Assembly (NCBI RefSeq): GCF_004791025.1 | Contig: NZ_SRUO01000002.1 | Coordinates: 372,001-436,000 of the forward strand | Length of the DNA stretch: 64,000 nt | Direction: 5' to 3' | DNA from: Mesorhizobium sp. M4B.F.Ca.ET.203.01.1.1 | Lineage (GTDB): Bacteria > Pseudomonadota > Alphaproteobacteria > Rhizobiales > Rhizobiaceae | Part shown: positions 8,847 to 17,296 of the stretch, piece by piece | Layout of the letters: the number at the start of each line of letters is the position of its first letter | Numbering within the stretch: position 1 is the stretch's first letter | Notes under the pieces: generated by a model | Databases searched by the model: none | What the model was told of the DNA's origin: nothing | The model's input: only the letters and a program-made list of their open reading frames with translations | Translations under genes and position numbers: made by a program

Positions 8847-9869
8847 TCACGCCGACTGGCGCATCACCAGCGTCGCGTCGAGATTGACCTTGGGCGCCAC
8901 CGCCGTCCCGTCCTCGTTGAGCAGCCCCAGCAGCGTTTCGACGCTGCGCCCGGCCATGGCGGCGAAGTCCTGCGCCATGGTGGTGAGGCCGGGGCAGGTG
9001 TAGCGGCTGAGCGGATGATCGTCATGCGCCGCGACCCTGAGGTCGCAGTCCGCCTTGCGGCCGACCTTGATCCCCTTCGAGAAGGCGGCCGCCATCACGC
9101 CGAAGGCGAGACGATCGTTGTTGCACAGGATGGTCTTGCCCGGCAGGCCGCCACTGCCGAGCATCCTCTCGGTCTGTTCGTAGCCGATCCGCTCGAAATC
9201 CCAAGTGTAGTCCCTGGTATTGCCTATGACGATCGGCTCATGCCCGAGCCGCTTCATCGAGGCGACATAGCTGGCCAGCCGTTCGGGCGAGTTGTGGTTG
9301 ACATGCGGGATGTCGAAATAGACCGGCGCGTCGCCCGATCGGCAGAGATACTCGACGATCGTCGCGACGCTCTGCGTGTTGTTGTTGCCGACGAAGGGCG
9401 TGCCGCCATCGAGATAAGTGTCGAAATAAACGATCGGGATGGCCTGCGTCAGCTTCTCCAGCGTGCGGTGATCGGAGCGCCGCCCGAGCGGCGCGACGAG
9501 CGCGCCGGAGACCTTCAAGGACAGGATGGTCCGCGTCGCCTCGACCTCGAGCTCGGTCGAGCCGTGCGAGGAAATGACGATCGGCCAATAGCCTTCGTCG
9601 CGCAGCCGAAGCTCGATGCGGCTGACCATTTCCGAATAGAACGGGTCGGTCACCGTCGGCACGACGATGCCGATGCTGCGGGTGCGCTTGCGGTTGAGGT
9701 TGCGGGCGAACAGATTCGGCTGATAGTCGGAGGAGCGCAGCGCCTCCTCGATGCGCTTTCTGGTCGCCGGCTTGACGCTGGTCGGATCGTCGAAATATTT
9801 CGACAGCGTCGGTCTGGAGACGCCGCAGGAACGGGCGAAATCCTCCATGGTCTTGTGCGTCATCGCCAT
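8847..9869 (-). CDS. LacI-family transcriptional regulator
   Basis: A 340-residue repressor. The helix-turn-helix is at the N-terminus (MEDFARSCGVSRPTLSKYF), followed by the hinge helix region (NLFARNLNRKRTRSIGIVVP) and a periplasmic-binding-protein-like sugar-sensing domain. Of two ATGs, 9869 is favoured by GAGGG about eight bases upstream; 9863 is possible. It converges on the Gfo/Idh-esterase pair and is the only regulator in the sugar region, so it probably controls the import and catabolic genes. An inverted repeat lies about 100 bp upstream of its start (9963-9993). Confidence 0.92.
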   Translation of the reverse strand: MAMTHKTMEDFARSCGVSRPTLSKYFDDPTSVKPATRKRIEEALRSSDYQPNLFARNLNRKRTRSIGIVVPTVTDPFYSEMVSRIELRLRDEGYWPIVISSHGSTELEVEATRTILSLKVSGALVAPLGRRSDHRTLEKLTQAIPIVYFDTYLDGGTPFVGNNNTQSVATIVEYLCRSGDAPVYFDIPHVNHNSPERLASYVASMKRLGHEPIVIGNTRDYTWDFERIGYEQTERMLGSGGLPGKTILCNNDRLAFGVMAAAFSKGIKVGRKADCDLRVAAHDDHPLSRYTCPGLTTMAQDFAAMAGRSVETLLGLLNEDGTAVAPKVNLDATLVMRQSA

Positions 9870-9962
9870 TCCAACCCTCGCGGCATGGACATCCGAAGAA
9901 TCCTCGGTTCCATGCGACTGCCCCGGCACCTACTTAGAGCGCGCCGGCGCGCACCTGCAAGG

Positions 9963-9993
9963 TGAAACTTTACAGACAAGTTTTCAAGTTTCA
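9963..9993. promoter_or_regulatory. Inverted repeat upstream of the LacI-type gene
   Basis: TGAAACTT (9963-9970) and its exact complement AAGTTTCA (9986-9993) are separated by 15 bp, with a further CAAGTTTTC inside. It lies in an A/T-rich stretch upstream of the regulator. It may be an autoregulatory operator. No matching copy was found between the aldolase and Gfo/Idh genes, so the link to the sugar regulon is weak. Confidence 0.35.
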
Positions 9994-10065
9994 ACGCGTT
10001 ATGAGAAATTATTGCATGCGTAAATTTTGTGCAGAAGCGTGTGCAGCTTTCAGTGAGGGTAACGC

Positions 10066-10118
10066 CTAGAGCCGGATGATTTCAGGTCGAATCGACCTGA
10101 AATCTGAATCCGGCTCTA
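10066..10118. repeat. Long intergenic palindrome, rhizobial type (copy with TAGAGCCGGAT arms)
   Basis: TAGAGCCGGAT (10067-10077) pairs with ATCCGGCTCTA (10108-10118). Inside it GATTTCAGGTCGA (10078-10090) pairs perfectly with TCGACCTGAAATC (10092-10104). The element would fold into one long hairpin. Such palindromes are dispersed in rhizobial genomes as RIME-like intergenic elements. It lies between the regulator promoters and a second palindrome, and encodes nothing. Confidence 0.8.
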
Positions 10119-10130
10119 AATCAGAGAAAT

Positions 10131-10182
10131 AGAGCATGATGTCGCCCGAAAACCGCTTCACACTTTTCGGCATCATGCTCTA
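10131..10182. repeat. Second intergenic palindrome (AGAGCATGATG arms), supplies a stop codon
   Basis: Arms AGAGCATGATG (10131-10141) and CATCATGCTCT (10171-10181) enclose CGAAAA (10147-10152) and TTTTCG (10164-10169). It is a different repeat from the neighbour at 10066. The stop codon of the Lrp-type gene (10180-10182) is formed by the outer edge of the element, so the repeat seems to have inserted at, or grown into, the gene end. A degenerate relative lies at 57304-57345. Confidence 0.75.
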
Positions 10183-10719
10183 GTAGACCGGCGTCGCCAT
10201 ATGCCGGGGCGCCGGCCATTCCTGGGTGATGCCGGGCTGCACCGGCCGCTCGAGATACGTCGACAGCACCACATAGCTGCGCGTCGAGGTGACGCCCGGC
10301 GTTTCGTAAAGCCGTGACAGCAATCCCTCCAGCGCGCGCGTGTCCTCGGTGCGGACCTTGAGCAGCATGCAGGTGTCGCCGGCCACCGTATGGATCTCCT
10401 CGACTTCGGGGAATTCGGACACCGCCATCAGCTCCGGCGTCTTGCCCCAGCCCCTGGTGTCGATATGCACGAAGGCGAGCAGCGGCTTCTTCACCGCTCT
10501 GGGATCGATGATCGCCGCCGTGGCGCGGATGGCGCCGCTGCGCTTGAGGCGCTTCACCCGCTCATGCGCCGCCGGCGGCGACAGGCCGACGCGATCGCCG
10601 AGCTCGGCGTAGCTGATGGTCGCGTCGTCGACCAGGATGCCTAATATCTTTCGGTCGATAGGGTCGATATCGCGGGTAGGCTGCCTGTTCCGCTGAATGC
10701 CATCTGTTTCTTCATCCAT
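10180..10719 (-). CDS. Lrp/AsnC-family transcriptional regulator
   Basis: A 179-residue regulator: N-terminal winged helix-turn-helix (IDPIDRKILGILVDDATISY then LGDRVGLSPPAAHERVKRL) and a C-terminal RAM/AsnC ligand domain (LLAFVHIDTRG to RSYVVLSTYLER). The ATG at 10719 is preferred because AGGA lies eight bases upstream; an in-frame ATG at 10734 adds five residues. The gene is divergent from an MFS transporter across 48 bp holding a palindrome. Lrp-type proteins next to exporters usually sense an amino acid and control its efflux or catabolism; here that is inferred. Confidence 0.9.
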   Translation of the reverse strand: MDEETDGIQRNRQPTRDIDPIDRKILGILVDDATISYAELGDRVGLSPPAAHERVKRLKRSGAIRATAAIIDPRAVKKPLLAFVHIDTRGWGKTPELMAVSEFPEVEEIHTVAGDTCMLLKVRTEDTRALEGLLSRLYETPGVTSTRSYVVLSTYLERPVQPGITQEWPAPRHMATPVY

Positions 10720-10738
10720 ATCGGAATTCCTCATTGAT

Positions 10739-10755
10739 GCCGAATTAAATACGGC
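10739..10755. promoter_or_regulatory. Probable operator between the Lrp-type gene and the MFS gene
   Basis: A 17-bp imperfect palindrome of the form GCCGNATTNAATNCGGC is centred in the 48-bp divergent gap. It is rich in A/T at the centre, as is usual for Lrp-type sites. It is well placed to control both genes. The assignment is by position and symmetry only. Confidence 0.5.
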
Positions 10756-10767
10756 CATTATGAGCAT

Positions 10768-11958
10768 ATGTCGAACAGTGATCAATCAGCAATTCTGGTG
10801 GCGGCGCCCCGGCCGCCGATCCCGGCGCTCGCCTATCTCCTGACCGGCTGCATCGCCGTCATCGGTTCCAACTCGCTGGTTCTCGGCCCGATCGCGCCCG
10901 CCGTGGCGACCTCGTTCGGGACGAGCGTGCCGGCGGTGATGAGCGCGGCCGCTGCCTTTGGCCTCGGCACCTCGGCCAGCGCGCTCTTCCTTGCCCGCTA
11001 TATCGACCGGGTGGGCGCGCGCCGCATGCTGCAGGGCGCATTGCTGCTGCTGGCGCTGGCCCTGGTCGCCAGCGCGCTGGCACCGACGGTGACGGCGCTG
11101 GTCGCGGCCCAGCTGGTCGCCGGCATCGCCGCCGGCGTCGCCATGCCGGCGATCTACGCGAGTTCGGCGGCGATCGCGCCGCCCGGCCGCGAAAGCGGCA
11201 CCATCGGCGTCGTGCTGACCGGCTGGACGCTCTCCATGGTGGCCGGCGTCTCGCTGTCGGCCGTGCTTGCCGATCTCGTGCACTGGCGCGCCGTCTTCGC
11301 CGCCGTCGCGCTCCTGGCCGCGACCGCCGTCGTCGGCCTGACAATGAGTTCGCTGCGCGACAGCAAGAAAAGCGGCCCGGCGCCTTCGCCGCTCGGCGCC
11401 CTCGCCGTTCCCGGCATCCTGCCGCTGCTGATCGCCTGCGGCGCCTTCATGACCGCCTTCTACGGCGTCTACGGCTATCTCGGCGATCACCTTCACCAGG
11501 GCCTCGGCGAGCCGGTCAGCGCCAATGGCCTGGCGGCACTCGCCTATGGTTTCGGCTTTGGCGCGGCGGCACTGCTCGACGGCGTCATCGACCGCCTCGG
11601 CGCCCGGCGCGTCATGCCGTTCGCCTATCTGCTGGTGGCGGCCGTCTATGTCGCCATGGCCACCGCCAGCGGCAGCTTCGGCCTGCTCATGGCGACGATC
11701 GCCCTCTGGGGCCTTGCCAACCATTTCGGGCTGAACGTCCTGGTGATGCGCCTGACCGCGCTCGACCCCACGCAGCGCGGCACCATCATGGGCCTGAACA
11801 GCTCCGTCACCTATCTCGCCGTCTCCATCGGCACCGCCGGCTTCGGCCCGCTCTATACGAGCCTCGGCTTCGCCAATTGCGCCGTGATCGCGGCCCTGCT
11901 GATGCTGGTCGCCGCTTCGGCGGCGGCATGGCGCTCGGCAGGCACTGCCCAGCAGTAA
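10768..11958 (+). CDS. MFS transporter
   Basis: A 396-residue inner-membrane protein with about 12 hydrophobic helices. The cytoplasmic loop after helix 2 (YIDRVGARRM) is the major-facilitator signature, with a related one at mid-protein (VIDRLGARRVM). Both halves are of equal length, as in the 400-residue drug/metabolite exporters. The ATG at 10768 has only a weak GAGC upstream. The divergent Lrp-type regulator suggests an amino-acid-like substrate, but the sequence does not show which. Confidence 0.9.
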   Translation: MSNSDQSAILVAAPRPPIPALAYLLTGCIAVIGSNSLVLGPIAPAVATSFGTSVPAVMSAAAAFGLGTSASALFLARYIDRVGARRMLQGALLLLALALVASALAPTVTALVAAQLVAGIAAGVAMPAIYASSAAIAPPGRESGTIGVVLTGWTLSMVAGVSLSAVLADLVHWRAVFAAVALLAATAVVGLTMSSLRDSKKSGPAPSPLGALAVPGILPLLIACGAFMTAFYGVYGYLGDHLHQGLGEPVSANGLAALAYGFGFGAAALLDGVIDRLGARRVMPFAYLLVAAVYVAMATASGSFGLLMATIALWGLANHFGLNVLVMRLTALDPTQRGTIMGLNSSVTYLAVSIGTAGFGPLYTSLGFANCAVIAALLMLVAASAAAWRSAGTAQQ

Positions 11959-12019
11959 GCTTGCGTCCCTGTTCGGTCCTTCGCTAAGGCTGGCAAATGG
12001 AACCGAACTGGACGAAGCG

Positions 12020-12448
12020 ATGAAGACGACGCTTGAGACCACCGCCGATCCTTCGGCGCAGGAACTCGCCTTCCTCGGCGAGCAACTCACGGCCTTCAAC
12101 GACGCCGATGTCGGCGCCTCGGGCCGAAAGGCGCTCGCCGTCTTCGTTCGCGACGAGGCTGGCAAGGTCGTCGCCGGCATCTCCGGCTACACCGCCTGGG
12201 GCTGGCTCTTCGTGCAATGGCTGTGGGTCGACGAGAGCCTGCGCGGCCAGCACATGGCGGGCCAGATGCTGCAGGCGGCCGAACAGGAGGCGGTGGCGCG
12301 CGGCTGCCACGGCGCCTGGATCGACACCTTCAATCCCAAGGCGGCGAGGGCCTATGAGCGCCAGGGTTACCAGCGGTTCGGCACGCTGCCCGATTTCCCC
12401 ATCGGCCGCAGCCGCATCTTCCTGCAGAAGAGCCTGACTGCCGCCTGA
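12020..12448 (+). CDS. GNAT-family N-acetyltransferase
   Basis: A 142-residue cytosolic acetyltransferase. The acetyl-CoA-binding motif A is seen as VDESLRGQHMAGQMLQAAE (Q/RxxGxG/A-like) after the strand WLFVQWLW, followed by the C-terminal AARAYERQGYQRFG strand typical of the fold. It lies 61 bp after the MFS gene on the same strand and 30 bp from the convergent anmK stop. The substrate (amine, peptide or antibiotic) is unknown. Confidence 0.88.
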   Translation: MKTTLETTADPSAQELAFLGEQLTAFNDADVGASGRKALAVFVRDEAGKVVAGISGYTAWGWLFVQWLWVDESLRGQHMAGQMLQAAEQEAVARGCHGAWIDTFNPKAARAYERQGYQRFGTLPDFPIGRSRIFLQKSLTAA

Positions 12449-12478
12449 TCGGCGGTCCGGAATTGCGTCAACCAAAAC

Positions 12479-13594
12479 CTACCCGGCGAGCTTCCCGCCG
12501 CGCATCGGCTGCGGCACGCCGGTCGTGCTCGGAAAACTGATCGGCAGGCCGCGCAGCACCCGCACCGCCAGGAACGCAAAACACTCCGCCTCGACCGCGT
12601 CGCCCTTCCAGCCCAGCGTCTCGGCTTGCACGGCCTCGACGCCGGAACGGCTGGCGAGCATCGCCATCATCGTCGGGTTGTGGCGGCCGCCGCCGCTGAC
12701 CACCAGCCGTTTCGGCCGATGCGGCAGAAGGTCGAGCGCCTTGCCGACGGCGGCGGCGGTGAAGGCGGTCAGCAAGGCTGCGCCATCCTCGGCGCCGAGG
12801 CCTTCGGCCATCGCGGCGGTGAAGTCGAAACGGTCGAGCGATTTCGGATAGGGCTTGGTCAGATAGGGATGTTGCAGCAGCCTTGCGAGCCGCGCCTCGT
12901 CCACCGTGCCGGCGCGCGCCAGCGCGCCGTCGCGATCCATGTCGCCAAGCCCCTTTGCCTTGATGAAATCGTTGAGCGGCGCGTTGGCCGGTCCGGTGTC
13001 GAAGGCGACGACATTGTCCTTGCCGTCCCACCAGGTGATGTTGGCGACGCCGCCGAGATTGAGCACCGCCATGTCGCCGTTGGCATCCGCCGCGCGCAGC
13101 AGCGCGGTGTGATAGGCGGCCGCCAGTGGCGCGCCCTGTCCGCCGGCGCGCATGTCGGCCGAGCGGAAGTCGTAGGCGACCTTGGTTCCGAGGATAGAGT
13201 GCATCAGCTCGCCGTCGCCGAGCTGGCGGGTCTGGCCGAGCCGGCCGGTCTCCGGCGCGCGATGCAGCACCGTCTGGCCGTGGAAGCCGACGACGCCGAT
13301 ATCGGCCATGGTCAGGCCATGGCCTTCGACAAGGTCCTTCACGGCCGCCGATTGCGCGCGCGTCAGCGCCTCCTCGGCCTCGCGGAAGATCGCCGGTTCC
13401 GGTCCGGTGAAGTTCCACGCGCGCGCCTTCAGCAGCGTCTCCTCCAGCAGGGTACGGATCGATTGCGAGTAGGGCGCCAGCGCATAGGTGCCGAAATCGG
13501 CGATCCGCTCGCCGTCGGTCCTGATCAGCGCGACGTCGATATTGCCGTCAAGCACGGTGCCGGTCATCAGGCCGACGGCCCAGATTGGTTGCAT
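12479..13594 (-). CDS. anmK: Anhydro-N-acetylmuramic acid kinase
   Basis: A 371-residue kinase that converts 1,6-anhydro-MurNAc from turned-over cell wall into MurNAc 6-phosphate, hydrolysing the anhydro bond while phosphorylating. The N-terminus ([20 protein letters not shown]) carries the phosphate-1 motif, and [29 protein letters not shown] and VSGGGRHNP are the usual AnmK blocks. It is the last gene of a minus-strand operon starting with murQ. Its product is the substrate of MurQ, which fits a shared recycling role. The gene starts 6 bp after the hydrolase stop. Confidence 0.96.
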   Translation of the reverse strand: MQPIWAVGLMTGTVLDGNIDVALIRTDGERIADFGTYALAPYSQSIRTLLEETLLKARAWNFTGPEPAIFREAEEALTRAQSAAVKDLVEGHGLTMADIGVVGFHGQTVLHRAPETGRLGQTRQLGDGELMHSILGTKVAYDFRSADMRAGGQGAPLAAAYHTALLRAADANGDMAVLNLGGVANITWWDGKDNVVAFDTGPANAPLNDFIKAKGLGDMDRDGALARAGTVDEARLARLLQHPYLTKPYPKSLDRFDFTAAMAEGLGAEDGAALLTAFTAAAVGKALDLLPHRPKRLVVSGGGRHNPTMMAMLASRSGVEAVQAETLGWKGDAVEAECFAFLAVRVLRGLPISFPSTTGVPQPMRGGKLAG

Positions 13595-13600
13595 GGGTTG

Positions 13601-14605
13601 CTAGTCCTCGTTGATCCGATCGCCGACAGCCTGGCGAAGCGCGGCGATTCCGCTGTTGAAATGACGTGTCGGATGGATCCGGTTGGTGAGCAAGGTCCAG
13701 GCCCTGCCTTTGTCGAAGTCGATCCACAGCCCGGTGCCGGTGAAGCCGGTATGGCCGATCGTGCCGGGGCTGCAGAGCCCGCCGCCGGACCAGCCTTCGT
13801 AAGGGCGTTCCCAGCCATGGGTGCGGGTGGCCGACAGCGGCGCCCGCATCAGCGCGATCGAGGCCGGCGAGGCGCCGGTGCCGTCGAGCAGCCCTTGCGC
13901 GAAATCGAGGACCGAGGCAGCCGTGCCGAACAGGCCGGCATGGCCGGCGCCCTCGAGCGCCGAGCAATTGTCGTCATGCACCTCGCCTGAGAGCACGCGG
14001 TGGCGCCAGGTGCAGTCTTCCGTCGCCGCCGCCTGGTCCGGCGCGGCCGAGAAGGCGAAGCCCGGACCGGGATCCATGGCGCGGATCCTCTTGCCCGACA
14101 GGCGCTCCATCGCGAAGCCGAGCAGGATGAAGTTGATGTCGGAATAGACCGGCATGCCGGCCTGCCATTCGCGCTGCAGGATGAAGGCGCGCAAGAGGTC
14201 GGGATCGCGGCCATAGGTGTATATGGGCGCGACGGCCGGAAACGGCGTCTGGTGGCCGAGGCACTGGCGAAACGTTACCTTTCGCTCCCACGCCTTCTCG
14301 TCATATTGGCGCAGGTCCGGCAGCGCCGAGATCAACGGCGTGTCGAGGTCGATGACGGCATCCTCCGCCAGCTTGAGAATGCGCGGCGTGGTGAAGATGA
14401 CCTTGGTCAGGGAGGCGAGATCGAACCAGGTTCCTTCATGCATGGGCCTGGGTTCGGGCACGCGTTGGGCGAGGCCTGTTGCACGCACAACGCGGGCGCC
14501 GCCGCGCTCGACAATCCCTAACACGCCGCCCGGAATGCGGCCCTCGTTCACCGCGGTTTCGAGCGGCGCGAAGGCGTGAGTGAAGAGCTCGGCGAGGGCG
14601 GTCAA
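13601..14605 (-). CDS. Serine hydrolase of the class C beta-lactamase/esterase family
   Basis: A 334-residue protein of the AmpC/EstB fold. The three active-site motifs are SLTK (nucleophile SxxK), YSD (second motif, in PVYSDINF) and HTG (third motif, in GHTGFTGTG). I start it at a TTG (14605) because GGAGG lies six bases upstream; ATG starts are absent near it. There is no signal peptide, so it should act in the cytosol. Its position between an importer ATPase and anmK suggests work on imported muropeptides, for example as a peptidase or esterase, rather than drug resistance. That role is inferred. Confidence 0.85.
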   Translation of the reverse strand: MTALAELFTHAFAPLETAVNEGRIPGGVLGIVERGGARVVRATGLAQRVPEPRPMHEGTWFDLASLTKVIFTTPRILKLAEDAVIDLDTPLISALPDLRQYDEKAWERKVTFRQCLGHQTPFPAVAPIYTYGRDPDLLRAFILQREWQAGMPVYSDINFILLGFAMERLSGKRIRAMDPGPGFAFSAAPDQAAATEDCTWRHRVLSGEVHDDNCSALEGAGHAGLFGTAASVLDFAQGLLDGTGASPASIALMRAPLSATRTHGWERPYEGWSGGGLCSPGTIGHTGFTGTGLWIDFDKGRAWTLLTNRIHPTRHFNSGIAALRQAVGDRINED

Positions 14606-14643
14606 TATCGGCCTCCATCGGAGAGGCAGCGATCCGTCCCACA

Positions 14644-14669
14644 CCCCTCTGGCCGGCAGGCCGGAGGGG
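14644..14669 (-). repeat. Intercistronic GC-rich hairpin in the recycling operon
   Basis: CCCCTCTGGCC (14644-14654) pairs with GGCCGGAGGGG (14659-14669) over a GGCA loop, with one G-T pair. It lies in the 106-bp gap between the importer ATPase and the serine hydrolase. No T run follows on the operon strand, so I take it as an intercistronic repeat that may affect mRNA processing rather than a terminator. Confidence 0.5.
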
Positions 14670-14711
14670 AGTGCTGTCCCGCCAAGCCTGCGCATCTTTG
14701 AGCGCTATCCT

Positions 14712-16460
14712 TCACCCCTCGATCCTCACTCTGTGATCCGACCCAAACACATCCCACTTTGCTGGCCCCGGTTCAAACCCCAGCGGCCGCACCAGCGACG
14801 GCACTTGCCGCGTGTCCAGTTCGAAACGCTGGCGCCGCCGCTCGATGGTCGGCACCGCCGCGATGAGCTTCTTCGTGTAGGCATGCCTGGGCGCCGACAG
14901 CACCGACTTCGCATCGCCGATCTCGACGATCTGGCCGGCATAGATCACGGCGATCCGGTGCGCGATGCGTTCCACCACGGCCATGTCGTGCGAGATGAAC
15001 AGATAGGCCAGGCCAAATTCGCGCTGCAGGTCGACCAGAAGCTCCAGCACCCGAGCCTGTACCGAGACGTCGAGCGCCGAAACCGCTTCGTCGAGCACGA
15101 CGACGGACGGGTTGAGCATCAACGCGCGCGCTATGCACAGCCTTTGCCGCTGACCGCCGGAGAATTCGTGCGGATAGCGCTCCAGGCTGTTTTCCGGCAG
15201 GCCGACGCGCTTCAGCAGCGTCGTCATCCTCGCCCGCGTCTCTGCATTCACGCGGCCGCCGCTGGCGATCACCGGTTCGGCGAGGATGCTCTCGATCGTC
15301 AGTCGGGGATTGAGCGAAGCATAGGGGTTCTGGAACACCATCTGGATCGGCAGTGCGCTCTGCCCGGCGGCGGCCTTGCGGACGCTGGCCGAAAAGCTGC
15401 CGCGCGTCGAGCGCACCAGGCCTAGCACCGCGCGGGCCGTGGTCGACTTGCCGGAGCCGCTCTCGCCGACAATGGCCAGCGTCTCGCCCGGCATCAGCTC
15501 GAAATCGACGCCGTCGACGGCATGCACTGCGCCGGTGGCGCGCCCGAACAGGCCGCTCCTGACCGGATAGCGCACGGCAAGCCCGTCGACCTTGAGCGCC
15601 GGCTCGGCGTCAGGCGCCTTCTCGCGCCGCCCGTCCGAACGCGTTGCCTTGCCGCTGGCGAAATGCGGCACGGCGTGCAGCAAATGCTGCGTATAGGCAT
15701 GCCGCGGATGGTCGAGGATCTGGTTCAGCTCGCCCTGTTCGACGGCCTGTCCGTTCTGCATCACCATCACCTTGTCGGCGATGCCGGCGACGAGGCCGAT
15801 ATCGTGGGTGATGAAGATCATCGACATGTCGGTCTCGCGCTTCAGCTCGGCCAGCAGCGCCATGATCTGCGCCTGCACCGTCACGTCGAGCGCCGTCGTC
15901 GGCTCGTCGGCGATCAGCAGGCGCGGATTGCAGGCAAGCGCCGTGGCGATCATCACCCGCTGCAGCATGCCGCCGGAAAGCTGGTTCGGCGTGTATTTCA
16001 GCCGCCGCGCCGCATCGGGGATGCGCACCCGGTCGAGCGCATCCTTGGCCGCGGCAATCGCCTGGCGGCCGGTCAGGCCGCGATGCAGGCGGAACGATTC
16101 CGCGATCTGCGTGCCGATGCTCAGCACCGGGTTGAGCGAGGTCATCGGCTCCTGGAAGATCATGCCGATCTCGGCGCCGCGGATCTTCGTCAGTTGCGGT
16201 TCGGCCGCCCCTGCCAGATCGAGCACGCCGCCGTCGCCGCGCCTCAGCCGGATCGAGCCGCCGGTGATCTTGCCGCCGCCGAAGTCGACGAGCCGGTTGA
16301 TCGACAGCGCGGTGACCGACTTGCCGGAGCCGCTCTCACCGACGATGGCGAGCGTTTGGCCGTCGGCGAGATCGAAGCTCACGCCACGGACAACTTCATT
16401 GGCCTCGGCCTTGCGGCCGAAACCGACGCTGAGATCGGATACGGAAAGCAGCGGGATCAC
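14712..16460 (-). CDS. Dipeptide-type ABC transporter ATPase, two ATPase domains fused
   Basis: A 582-residue protein joining two oligopeptide-importer ATPases (DppD-DppF order). Domain 1 has Walker A GESGSGKS, signature LSGGMLQRV and Walker B LLIADEPT. Domain 2 has GESGSGKST, FSGGQRQR and VVVLDEAVSALD. It starts at GTG 16460, whose GTGA overlaps the stop of the upstream permease, so translation is coupled. The long frame further upstream is a shadow of the permease gene. It energises import through the two permeases and binding protein of the operon, probably of muropeptides or cell-wall peptides. Confidence 0.93.
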   Translation of the reverse strand: MIPLLSVSDLSVGFGRKAEANEVVRGVSFDLADGQTLAIVGESGSGKSVTALSINRLVDFGGGKITGGSIRLRRGDGGVLDLAGAAEPQLTKIRGAEIGMIFQEPMTSLNPVLSIGTQIAESFRLHRGLTGRQAIAAAKDALDRVRIPDAARRLKYTPNQLSGGMLQRVMIATALACNPRLLIADEPTTALDVTVQAQIMALLAELKRETDMSMIFITHDIGLVAGIADKVMVMQNGQAVEQGELNQILDHPRHAYTQHLLHAVPHFASGKATRSDGRREKAPDAEPALKVDGLAVRYPVRSGLFGRATGAVHAVDGVDFELMPGETLAIVGESGSGKSTTARAVLGLVRSTRGSFSASVRKAAAGQSALPIQMVFQNPYASLNPRLTIESILAEPVIASGGRVNAETRARMTTLLKRVGLPENSLERYPHEFSGGQRQRLCIARALMLNPSVVVLDEAVSALDVSVQARVLELLVDLQREFGLAYLFISHDMAVVERIAHRIAVIYAGQIVEIGDAKSVLSAPRHAYTKKLIAAVPTIERRRQRFELDTRQVPSLVRPLGFEPGPAKWDVFGSDHRVRIEG

Positions 16461-17296
16461 GCGATCGCCCTCCGCATCTTCGGATCGAGAATGTCGCGCA
16501 AGGCGTCGCCCAAGAGGTTGAAGCCGAGGATGCTGATCATGATGGCGATGCCCGGGAAGATCATCAGCCACGGCGCCGTTTCCATAAGATTGCGGCTGTC
16601 GCTCAGCATCAGCCCGAGCGAGGCGGCGGGCGGCTGCGTGCCGAGGCCGAGGAAGCTCAAGCCCGCTTCGGTGAGCAGCGCCCAGGCCAGCGCCAGCGTG
16701 ACCTGGACGGTCAGCGGCGCGACCAGATTGAGCAACAGGTGCCTGGTCAGGATGTAGCCCGAGCTGCTGCCGAAGGTGCGCGCGGCATCGACGAATTCGC
16801 GCGCCTTGAGCGACAGCGCCGGGCCGCGCACCACGCGCGTGAAGATCGGCGTGTAGACGATGCCGATGGCAAGCACGCTGGTCCAGGTGCCGGGGCCGGC
16901 GACGGCGACGATGAGCAGTGCCAAGAGGATCGCCGGGAAGGCGAGCAGCACGTCCATGATCCGCATCAGCAGGCCGTCCCAGCGTCGCCCGAACCAGGCC
17001 GCCGCCAGGCCGAGGACGGTGCCGGCGAGCGTGGCGAAAGCCACCGAGAAGAAGGCGACGGTGAAGGACTGGCCGATGCCCGTCATCAGCCGGCTCGCGA
17101 CGTCGCGGCCGAACAGGTCGGTGCCCATCCAGTAGGCGGCGCTTGGCGCATGCAGCCGGTCGACACGGTACTGTGTCAGCGGATTGTGCGGCGTCAGCCC
17201 AAACAGGCCAAGCATGGCAAGCAGCAGATAGAGCCCGACGATGAAACCGCCGATGCGGCCGCTGGTATGGGCGAAGATGGCTTTGAGGATGCGCAT
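16457..17296 (-). CDS. ABC transporter permease (DppC/OppC type)
   Basis: A 279-residue inner-membrane permease of the peptide/nickel class. The N-terminal cytosolic part and first helix (GGFIVGLYLLLAMLGLFG) are followed by TDLFGRDVASRLMTG, the usual DppC block, and an EAA-type loop near REFVDAARTFGSSSGYILTRH. ATG 17296 overlaps the stop of the partner permease by one base. It pairs with that permease to form the membrane channel of the importer in the peptidoglycan-recycling operon. Confidence 0.93.
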   Translation of the reverse strand: MRILKAIFAHTSGRIGGFIVGLYLLLAMLGLFGLTPHNPLTQYRVDRLHAPSAAYWMGTDLFGRDVASRLMTGIGQSFTVAFFSVAFATLAGTVLGLAAAWFGRRWDGLLMRIMDVLLAFPAILLALLIVAVAGPGTWTSVLAIGIVYTPIFTRVVRGPALSLKAREFVDAARTFGSSSGYILTRHLLLNLVAPLTVQVTLALAWALLTEAGLSFLGLGTQPPAASLGLMLSDSRNLMETAPWLMIFPGIAIMISILGFNLLGDALRDILDPKMRRAIA

